From positions 1-64,000 of the forward strand of contig CANMVX010000019.1 in assembly GCA_947501115.1 (NCBI GenBank): DNA of 64,000 nt, in the 5' to 3' direction. The first letter of the stretch is position 1; each line of letters opens with the position of its first letter. The translations under genes and the position numbers were made by a program. The notes under the pieces are model-generated. The model was not told where the DNA came from and did not search any database. It was given only the letters and a program-made list of their open reading frames with translations. Source of the DNA: Haliscomenobacteraceae bacterium. Its GTDB lineage: Bacteria; Bacteroidota; Bacteroidia; Chitinophagales; Saprospiraceae. Positions 22,059 to 29,255 of this stretch are shown here, piece by piece.

Positions 22059-22060
22059 TT

Positions 22061-22190
22061 ATGACAGAATATATCAATGTAGAGAAAACTTTTTGTAGTT
22101 AAACTGCAATAAAAACCTTTAAAGAAAGTATTAAGGCCATAAACAATACTGCCGATAGCGGGGAATGGTTAACCGATTACAAATTCCACT
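22061..22190 (+). pseudogene. Remnant of type I restriction enzyme HsdR N-terminus
   Basis: ATG 3 nt after the AlbA_2 stop: MTEYINVEKTFCS*, then FKESIKAINNTADSGEWLTD, resembling HsdR starts of the MTEYINVEKPF...AIKAINTT...WLTD type (from memory). Confidence 0.45.
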
Positions 22191-22363
22191 TTGCTCCAGA
22201 TTACATGTACAATTTCACTGTTTTTCGTCAATTTTGGTGAAATTTCATATTTGCTAACTAATAAGAAAAATATAAATGACCAAGAACCGGGACAAATATT
22301 AATAGGGAACTTTATTGAAAAGGGGGTGATTGACAAGATTATGAACTTACAATATATGCAATT

Positions 22364-22447
22364 TCCATAATGGGGTCTTTCAACAAAGATGTACTTATAT
22401 ATCTTTGTTGAATGTAATTCACTCAACAATGGACATTTTGTACCAAA
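22364..22447 (+). repeat. Direct repeat copy B: leader and start of intact crp-type gene
   Basis: Matches 19862-19945. Confidence 0.9.
22379..22432 (+). promoter_or_regulatory. Leader with alternative hairpins / operator-like inverted repeats upstream of crp-type gene
   Basis: TTCAACAAAGAT(22379-22390) N10 ATCTTTGTTGAA(22401-22412) perfect 12 bp inverted repeat; TCAACAA(22423-22429) can also pair with TTGTTGA and overlaps the ATG. Confidence 0.6.
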
Positions 22448-22998
22448 GGTTTATAGACCATTATTCCGGTAGTCAACAACTAACCGACCATACGAAAGCA
22501 GAAATTTGCAATCATTTGTCAATCTTACATTTGAATAAAAAGCATGTACTTATTAAAGAAAACCAACAGCACGATTTTGCTTATTTTGTCATAAAAGGGG
22601 CAGTGAGAAGTTATTTCCTGAAGGATGGTATTGAAGTGAATACCTGGTTTGCTTTAGAAAATGATATGGTTGGGTCATTGCAAAATTTTAATGACAAGCC
22701 TTCGAAAGAAACCATTGAGCTGGTTGAAAATAGTACCCTTATTTCAATCAATTTAAAAAAGTTAAAACCTTTAATGTTTTCAAATATTCAAATTTCCAAT
22801 TTTATAAATGCCGTAATTGAAGAGTACGCCCTATTTTTGGAGGAAAAGATTTACTTTTCTCAAATGATGCATTCAATTGATAAATATCTCATTCTATTAG
22901 ACAAAGAACCGCAACTTTTCCAACGAATACCATTAACATATATCGCTTCCTTTCTTGGCATTACCAGAGAAACATTGAGTCGATTGCGAGCAAAATGA
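22429..22998 (+). CDS. Crp/Fnr family transcriptional regulator
   Basis: MDILYQRFIDHYSGSQQLTDHTKAEICNHL...FLGITRETLSRLRAK. Confidence 0.85.
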   Translation: MDILYQRFIDHYSGSQQLTDHTKAEICNHLSILHLNKKHVLIKENQQHDFAYFVIKGAVRSYFLKDGIEVNTWFALENDMVGSLQNFNDKPSKETIELVENSTLISINLKKLKPLMFSNIQISNFINAVIEEYALFLEEKIYFSQMMHSIDKYLILLDKEPQLFQRIPLTYIASFLGITRETLSRLRAK

Positions 22999-23057
22999 TT
23001 TTGTGACATATATCAAATGAAATCATTTTTCAGCATCCCATTTTTGCAGTCTAAAAA

Positions 23058-24158
23058 ATGATACAAAAGATGAATGTAACCACGCAAACCAACCGACTTC
23101 TATCTATTGACCTGGCCAGAGGCATGGCCGTATTTTTTATGATCGCGGTACATACGCTTGAAGTTTTTGCAAACCCGGAAGTAAAAAATTCTATATTTGG
23201 ACAGATCATAGAATTTCTGGGAGGGCCACCAGCTGCACCTGTATTTATGACTTTGATGGGATTTTCATTTATCTACTCAAGAAAATCAGAATTAAAACCT
23301 AAACTTTTACGTGGGTTTAAAATATTTTTAACCGGATATATTTTAAATATCATAAGGGGGGTCATTCCATTTACCCTTTCTACTTATCTTAATATGGATA
23401 TTGCAAAAACATTTCAGATAGAGCCACTGAATGCGTACACCATTTTCACCATAGTAGATATTTTACAATTTGCTGGAATTGCCCTAATGATAATGGCAAT
23501 CATTCAAGCGCTTAACATCAATAAGTACCTTGTTTTATTATCCGCATTTGTAATGAGTATGATTTCACCAATTCTCTGGGGAATAAAGTTAGATATACCA
23601 ATAATAGACCAGGCATTAGAACTGATTTGGGGGGACCAGCCAATAGAATGTAGCTTTATTGCAAATAAAATCGCGTTTCCTATTTTCCCCTGGCTCACAT
23701 TTCCTCTATTAGGGATGTTTCTTGGAGAAACGGTAAAAAATTCAAATGATTCCAATAGAATATTTAAACACTTTGGTCTTGCCGGAATATTAGTTATATT
23801 ACTTAGCGTGGCCATTTCTTATCAAAATTTTGCATATCATTTCAATGACTATTATCATAGCCGTCAAGGTGCTATGTTATTTATGTGTGGGTTTGTACTA
23901 TTTTGGCTATATCTCAATACATTAATTGTAGACAATTTACCTGAGAATAGACTTTTTAAATTACTATTTAAATGGAGCAAAGGCGTGACAAATATTTACT
24001 TTGTTCAATGGATAATTATTATTTGGAGCATTGCCTTTTTTGGCATTAATAGTAGCTCATTTGCCACTACTATTTTATTAATTTTGGTCTTCACGGCAGT
24101 ATCACATTTTACCAACGAATATATCATTTACATTAAAAAAAGATTCGTAAAGCAGTAG
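23058..24158 (+). CDS. DUF1624/heparan-alpha-glucosaminide N-acetyltransferase-like membrane protein
   Basis: RLLSIDLARGMAVFFMIAVHTLE...GGPPAAPVFMTLMGFSF. Confidence 0.75.
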   Translation: MIQKMNVTTQTNRLLSIDLARGMAVFFMIAVHTLEVFANPEVKNSIFGQIIEFLGGPPAAPVFMTLMGFSFIYSRKSELKPKLLRGFKIFLTGYILNIIRGVIPFTLSTYLNMDIAKTFQIEPLNAYTIFTIVDILQFAGIALMIMAIIQALNINKYLVLLSAFVMSMISPILWGIKLDIPIIDQALELIWGDQPIECSFIANKIAFPIFPWLTFPLLGMFLGETVKNSNDSNRIFKHFGLAGILVILLSVAISYQNFAYHFNDYYHSRQGAMLFMCGFVLFWLYLNTLIVDNLPENRLFKLLFKWSKGVTNIYFVQWIIIIWSIAFFGINSSSFATTILLILVFTAVSHFTNEYIIYIKKRFVKQ

Positions 24159-24228
24159 AATGAAAAATAGCATAATGCCAAGGACTTTGAAGTTTTAATG
24201 GTAAACCTGGAAAAAGTTTAATCCTTTA

Positions 24229-24283
24229 AATTCCTGATAGTTACAAAATAAACCATTGCCTTATGTTTACAGCTTTTTTTCTA
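24229..24283 (+). repeat. Island intergenic repeat, site 4 (diverged)
   Basis: aaattcctgatagttacaaaataaaccattgccttatgtttacagctttttttc. Confidence 0.5.
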
Positions 24284-24305
24284 AGGAAAGTAAATATTAA
24301 GCATT

Positions 24306-24488
24306 TTGAACTTTATTTCTAACTTCAACTCATTAAAAATGAATACAATGTTATTCCCCAAAATATCGCTGGCACTTAATATTCTTGTGTTCATTCCTGT
24401 TTACTCAGGAATACTACTTAAGGCCAACTTGGCTGTTGATTCGTATGGAATTGAAACGCCAGCACGAGGCATTTTGCTTTCTTTATGA
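24306..24488 (+). pseudogene. Truncated small membrane protein
   Basis: MNTMLFPKISLALNILVFIPVYSGILLKANLAVDSYGIETPARGILLSL*, looks like an N-terminal fragment ending abruptly. Confidence 0.4.
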
Positions 24489-24645
24489 AAATTACAGATA
24501 CATCTTTTAAATCTCAAATAAACTCCCTTTTTTAACTTTTTTTTTCACAATCTATATGTAATATTGCTTTGGACAAAGCTTCATGTCGTCCAAATGACGC
24601 CTATTTGTCCATAATTTATCCATTTACTCATGTCATATTTGCAAT

Positions 24646-25026
24646 ATGGAATTTGGAGCAAGACTAAAAGAGATTAGAACAAGTTTGAACATCTCTCAAA
24701 AAGAACTTTCAGAACAGACAGGTTTAACCCTTAGAACGATTCAAAGAATTGAGAATAAGGAGGTAAAGCCAAGTCTTTACTCATTAAAAGTTATTGGAGA
24801 GGTATTGAAAACCGACTTGTCTGAATTTGTTAAACCATCCAATACCAAACCCTATGAATTTAATTTAACCCTTAAAATTACAGATATGAATCAATTTCTA
24901 AATGACTTAAAAGCCTTAGTAATTAACCACTCTAAAACAATTTTCATTATTTTTTTAGTAGTTTATCTATTCACAAGTTATGCTGATATTAAATCGGGCA
25001 TAATGGATGCCTGGAATGGTAAGTAG
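24646..25026 (+). CDS. XRE-family helix-turn-helix protein with C-terminal TM segment
   Basis: LKEIRTSLNISQKELSEQTGLTLRTIQRIENKEVKPSLYSLKVIGEVL. Confidence 0.85.
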   Translation: MEFGARLKEIRTSLNISQKELSEQTGLTLRTIQRIENKEVKPSLYSLKVIGEVLKTDLSEFVKPSNTKPYEFNLTLKITDMNQFLNDLKALVINHSKTIFIIFLVVYLFTSYADIKSGIMDAWNGK

Positions 25027-25091
25027 CATCTTGAAAAATCAATAAATATGAAAACCAATCTTAATTTAACAATATATTATTAAATTAATTT

Positions 25092-25616
25092 ATGCGAAAG
25101 TTATTTATCATTTACTTTTTATTCGTTTTGTTTCCAATGACGGGTATGTCACAGGAAACAAAAGTACAGGTAACCGAAAAAGTTTCCATCAGCTTCCCTG
25201 GAAAACCCGATGTTCAAAATATACAGATTGGAAGTACGCTTTATGTGGTAAAATTAGCCGATGGAACTGCTAATTTTAATGTTGTCGTTCAGAACTTATT
25301 GGACATTGGACAAACTACAAAACAGATTAAGTCACAACAGTTAAATCCTGGTTTCTGGGAACAGATGGAACTTTCTCTTATTGCACCGTATGGCTCTGAA
25401 ACGAAGGTTTTAGCAAGAGAAATCAAAAAGATTGGCAGTAAAGAAGTTTTAAGCCTTGCATTTAGTGCAGTGATTAATGGTATGAACAGAGAGATAAACT
25501 CTTATTTCTTCATAGAAGGTGTTCATAGTATTAATATCGTGCACTACAAGAGAGCTGATAGTGCTTCAATCGAATTAAAAAACAATTTTTTTAATTCGAT
25601 TAAGATATTGGATTAA
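25092..25616 (+). CDS. Hypothetical exported protein
   Basis: Signal peptide (MRKLFIIYFLFVLFPMTGMSQ), 174 aa. Confidence 0.6.
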   Translation: MRKLFIIYFLFVLFPMTGMSQETKVQVTEKVSISFPGKPDVQNIQIGSTLYVVKLADGTANFNVVVQNLLDIGQTTKQIKSQQLNPGFWEQMELSLIAPYGSETKVLAREIKKIGSKEVLSLAFSAVINGMNREINSYFFIEGVHSINIVHYKRADSASIELKNNFFNSIKILD

Positions 25617-25651
25617 AACTTCAAAATTTGATTTTAAGAAGTATATCCCCT

Positions 25652-25707
25652 TGATTTTTTCATAATTACATGCTCTATCATCGTATTATGGTTTCATCTT
25701 TCGTTTG
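25652..25707 (+). repeat. Island intergenic repeat, site 5
   Basis: tgattttttcataattacatgctctatcatcgtattatggtttcatctttcgtttg. Confidence 0.7.
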
Positions 25708-25714
25708 TTAATGG

Positions 25715-25800
25715 AGCTACCCCAGGCAATCCATCCCTCAGCTAACGGATGGATTTTTCTTTGTCTATCAGCGAGTTAGAATTACTGCATCTTTTGACTA
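25715..25800 (+). repeat. Right half of composite repeat, site 6, including hairpin and GTTAG...TGCATCTTTTG end
   Basis: aatccatccctcagctaacggatggatttttctttgtctatcagcgagttagaattactgcatcttttg; parallels 19770-19850. Confidence 0.5.
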
Positions 25801-26014
25801 TTTCAGGTGGACATTTTCTACATTTTAACAACTATTCATTGTTTCATTTTTCGATTTAATATCCAGTTGCTTATAAAATTATATCTGAAAAATCATTTCA
25901 GATTAGGTATATATCATTTCACACGATTTTCAACGGAGTTCATCAATATAATTATTACTACTATTATTTCTTGTAGAAGTTTGTAGTGTTCAATCATATT
26001 TTAACTTTTACAAC

Positions 26015-26329
26015 ATGAAAAAAGTAATTTTATTTATTGCATTCTTAACGACTAGCCTTGCAGCTAATGCGCAGAGTACAGAAAAATATTACTCAACAAA
26101 AAGCAAATTTTATTACTCATTTGCATGGGGGCTTTTAACGTCCAAAAATTTCCCAAAGGACAAATCAGCAGTATTTGAATTTGAAAAATCTAAGGATTCA
26201 AATTCATTATCAGAGCCGCCCTCTAATAGCACAAAATATGAGCAAAAAAGTATTCTTTGGGGAGCTATCCAATGGACAGAAAAGAAAAATAATGTTTCAT
26301 CAACTACATCCGAAAGCAATGGAAAATAA
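26015..26329 (+). CDS. Small secreted protein, unknown function
   Basis: Sec signal MKKVILFIAFLTTSLAANAQ; overlaps next gene by 11 nt. Confidence 0.55.
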   Translation: MKKVILFIAFLTTSLAANAQSTEKYYSTKSKFYYSFAWGLLTSKNFPKDKSAVFEFEKSKDSNSLSEPPSNSTKYEQKSILWGAIQWTEKKNNVSSTTSESNGK

Positions 26330-27149
26330 TTTTATTCATTCCGCCAGTTTAGGGAAGAATGAATGGTGGCGTTATATATTGACTATTTTGACCACTGTAT
26401 TTACCATCGTCCTAACTAATTTATTGATCCGTAAATTACTGCCAACCATAAAAAAATTATTTCCTGATAGTGATTTTGGTAAAGATTTGGGCACTTACAG
26501 TCTTGTTTTATTGGTATTCGGTATGGCTCTTTTCGCATTTCTGGTTGCCGCAAGGAAATTCCATCATAGACCAATAATGTCTTTTATTAGCGAGGATCGT
26601 AAATTCAGATTCAAATACTACTTTTTAGGATTCATTTCGTGGGCATCCCTACTATTTATTGGAAATTTAATTACAGATTTTGGAAGTTTTAAAGCCTTCA
26701 TCCAAAATTTCAACCTCGCAGAATTTTCATTTCTACTTTTAATTGGCTTTATTTCCATAGGTATTCAGTCCTTTTTTGAGGAAATTGTCATTCGTGGATA
26801 TTTTTTACAAGGTCTTCACCTGTGTATCAGGAATATTTTAATTCTCATACTTTTAAATGCGTTAATTTTTGCTATTTTACACTTGGGCTATGGCATAGGA
26901 AGTTTTCTTTCTTCCTGGCTATTTGGGATTGCGTTTACCATAATTGTAATTCTGCAAAAAAGAATAGAATTTGTATCGGGCGCACATAATGCCAATAATT
27001 TATTATTAGCCCTTGTGTTTTTGGATTTATCTGATGTAAGTAAAGAAGAATTTAGCTGGTCAATTAATTGGACTGAATTTAGCTTACACATTGCTGCTTT
27101 ATTACTGCTAATTGGATTGGTTTATAGGTTTTTAAGCAAAAAAGAATGA
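26319..27149 (+). CDS. CPBP-family intramembrane metalloprotease
   Basis: FFEEIVIRGYFLQG...ILHLGYGIGSF...GAHNANN (EExxxR, HxxxG, HxxxN motifs); start chosen at MENNFIHS. Confidence 0.8.
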   Translation: MENNFIHSASLGKNEWWRYILTILTTVFTIVLTNLLIRKLLPTIKKLFPDSDFGKDLGTYSLVLLVFGMALFAFLVAARKFHHRPIMSFISEDRKFRFKYYFLGFISWASLLFIGNLITDFGSFKAFIQNFNLAEFSFLLLIGFISIGIQSFFEEIVIRGYFLQGLHLCIRNILILILLNALIFAILHLGYGIGSFLSSWLFGIAFTIIVILQKRIEFVSGAHNANNLLLALVFLDLSDVSKEEFSWSINWTEFSLHIAALLLLIGLVYRFLSKKE

Positions 27150-28117
27150 GGATAAGAGTAATATATCACCTTGCATTTTGGGGATTCTTTACTTTTCTTT
27201 TTTATCAGCAGAACCAGGGAGCGAATGCACTTGAGTACCTTAAATGGCTTACCGTTCTTGGAATTTCTGCCATAATTGTTTATGTAAATCTTTATATACT
27301 TTTTCCAAATTATTTTTTCAGGAAAAGATATTTGATTTATTCATTATTTCTAATTCTTCTTATTGGCTTAGGTGCTTTTTCTCTAAGATTAATTTTTAAC
27401 ACAGGACATTCTACTTTTGCAACAACTTTTTTTCAACATGGTATAAATCTATTTTTCTTTATTATCATCACAAGTTCTTTTAAATTTTTTAGAGAATATA
27501 AACGTAAACAAGCGTTGTTAATATTGGCTGAAAACGAACAACTCAAAATGGAGCTTTCTTTATTAAAGTCCCAGGTGAACCCGCATTTTTTATTTAATAC
27601 ACTGAATAACTTATATGGGTTAATCATACAAAATCAAAACATAAAAGCTTCAGAAATTACGCTAAGGCTTTCTGATTTAATGCGTTATATACTAAAAAGC
27701 AGTAAAGAAACAAAAGTAAACCTGCAAGATGAGATCAAATTTATTGAAGATTATTTGACTATAGAAAAAATTCGGCTAACAAATAATGTTGAAATTAAAT
27801 TTGAATTTTCCGGAATAGATAAAGATGTTTTAATCGCCCCTTTGTTATTCAATCCAATGGTGGAAAATGCTTTCAAGCACGGATTGCAGAATATTTCACT
27901 GGATAATTACGCACACTTTTTTTTATCCATACAAGGAAATGAGGTATTTTTTGAGGTTGAAAATTCAATTGGAAGAAAAACAGATAAACAAACCAACAGT
28001 GGAACAGGCTTAATTAATCTTCGAAAAAGATTGCAACTAATCTACCCTCAAAAACATCAATTAGAAATAAATAAAACAGAAACTAATTTTAAAGCGATTC
28101 TATACGTGGAATTATGA
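27146..28117 (+). CDS. LytS-like sensor histidine kinase
   Basis: LSLLKSQVNPHFLFNTLNNLYGLI His_kinase motif; ENAFKHG N-box. Confidence 0.9.
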   Translation: MRIRVIYHLAFWGFFTFLFYQQNQGANALEYLKWLTVLGISAIIVYVNLYILFPNYFFRKRYLIYSLFLILLIGLGAFSLRLIFNTGHSTFATTFFQHGINLFFFIIITSSFKFFREYKRKQALLILAENEQLKMELSLLKSQVNPHFLFNTLNNLYGLIIQNQNIKASEITLRLSDLMRYILKSSKETKVNLQDEIKFIEDYLTIEKIRLTNNVEIKFEFSGIDKDVLIAPLLFNPMVENAFKHGLQNISLDNYAHFFLSIQGNEVFFEVENSIGRKTDKQTNSGTGLINLRKRLQLIYPQKHQLEINKTETNFKAILYVEL

Positions 28118-28839
28118 AATATCAATGTTTAATAGTGGATGACGAGCCAGTTGCTCAACAAATATTGGAAAAATATATCAATCAAATTGAAGCACTTCAT
28201 TTAATAGCAAAATGCAGTAATGCTTTTGAAGCAATGAATATTTTGCATCAGGAAAAAGTTGACATCTTATTTCTGGACATTAAAATGCCTTCACTTTCCG
28301 GGATAGAAATGCTTAAAACCATACAAAATCAGCCTAAAGTAATTTTAACAACGGCCTTTTCAGAATTTGCTGTTGAAAGTTATGAATATGGCGTTATTGA
28401 TTACCTACTCAAACCCATTGCTTTTGAACGTTTTTTGAAAACAGTAAATAAAATCCTGCTACCCCAAAATATAGATTTTAATAATGGCAAGGCTGACGAA
28501 AAGCTTACTATACAACCCACTTTTATTTTCTTTAAGGCAAACAAAAAAATCTTTAAGTATTATTTAGTTGATATACTTTTTATTGAAGGAAGTGGCAATT
28601 ACATTAAAGTCCATACCCAGAACGATAAGCCTCTTATGGTTTTAGATAAATTAACGGATTTACTGGAGAAATTACCTCCCAGACAATTTTTAAGAGTGCA
28701 TAAATCATTTATTATTAATATTTCACACATTATAAAGATAGAAGGGAATGTCCTATTTATCAGAGATAGAGAAATTCCAATTTCAAATACATTTAGGAAA
28801 GATTTAGATGAGGTGATACAGCGTAATCTCCGCCTATAG
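28114..28839 (+). CDS. LytTR family response regulator
   Basis: CLIVDDEPVAQQILEKYI...DILFLDIKMPSLSGIE; C-terminal LytTR domain. Confidence 0.93.
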   Translation: MKYQCLIVDDEPVAQQILEKYINQIEALHLIAKCSNAFEAMNILHQEKVDILFLDIKMPSLSGIEMLKTIQNQPKVILTTAFSEFAVESYEYGVIDYLLKPIAFERFLKTVNKILLPQNIDFNNGKADEKLTIQPTFIFFKANKKIFKYYLVDILFIEGSGNYIKVHTQNDKPLMVLDKLTDLLEKLPPRQFLRVHKSFIINISHIIKIEGNVLFIRDREIPISNTFRKDLDEVIQRNLRL

Positions 28840-28869
28840 ATTGACATAAAGTTTAAACCTTAATACCCT

Positions 28870-28915
28870 ATTATCCGAATACTTAATCAACGTATTATAG
28901 TTGCATTTTTTTTTA
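28870..28915 (+). repeat. Island intergenic repeat, site 7
   Basis: ttatccgaatacttaatcaacgtattatagttgcatttttttttac. Confidence 0.65.
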
Positions 28916-28932
28916 CATTGTAACCTTTTTAT

Positions 28933-29187
28933 ATGAATGACCTCAGAGAATTAAAAAACTTCGGGCCATATATGGTCAAAATATTGAATTTGATTGGAAT
29001 ATATTCTAGAGCAGACCTAATGGCATCAGATTTCAAAAAAATCAAAAATGAATTGGTAAAGGTTGGCATCAAACCGCATCTTAATATTTTTTACTCCATT
29101 GAAATGGGATTGCAAAATAAACCCTGGAATAAAATTTCTTCTGAGGAAAAATATGAAATCAAGAGAATTTTAAGTGATTTGAATTGA
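28933..29187 (+). CDS. TfoX C-terminal / helix-hairpin-helix domain protein
   Basis: LRELKNFGPYMVKILNLIGIYSRADL... Confidence 0.65.
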   Translation: MNDLRELKNFGPYMVKILNLIGIYSRADLMASDFKKIKNELVKVGIKPHLNIFYSIEMGLQNKPWNKISSEEKYEIKRILSDLN

Positions 29188-29255
29188 TTTTAAGGAAAAT
29201 GCAAGGAAGATTTCTGAAGGTATCGAAACAATCCTTACATACCATAAAATATCAT

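Noticed and set aside
17813-28915. Calling the island repeats bona fide integron attC sites
   Set aside because: GTTRRRY/RYYYAAC boxes are not cleanly met in all copies, no integrase or attI is in the window, and folding could not be run; kept only as a hypothesis.
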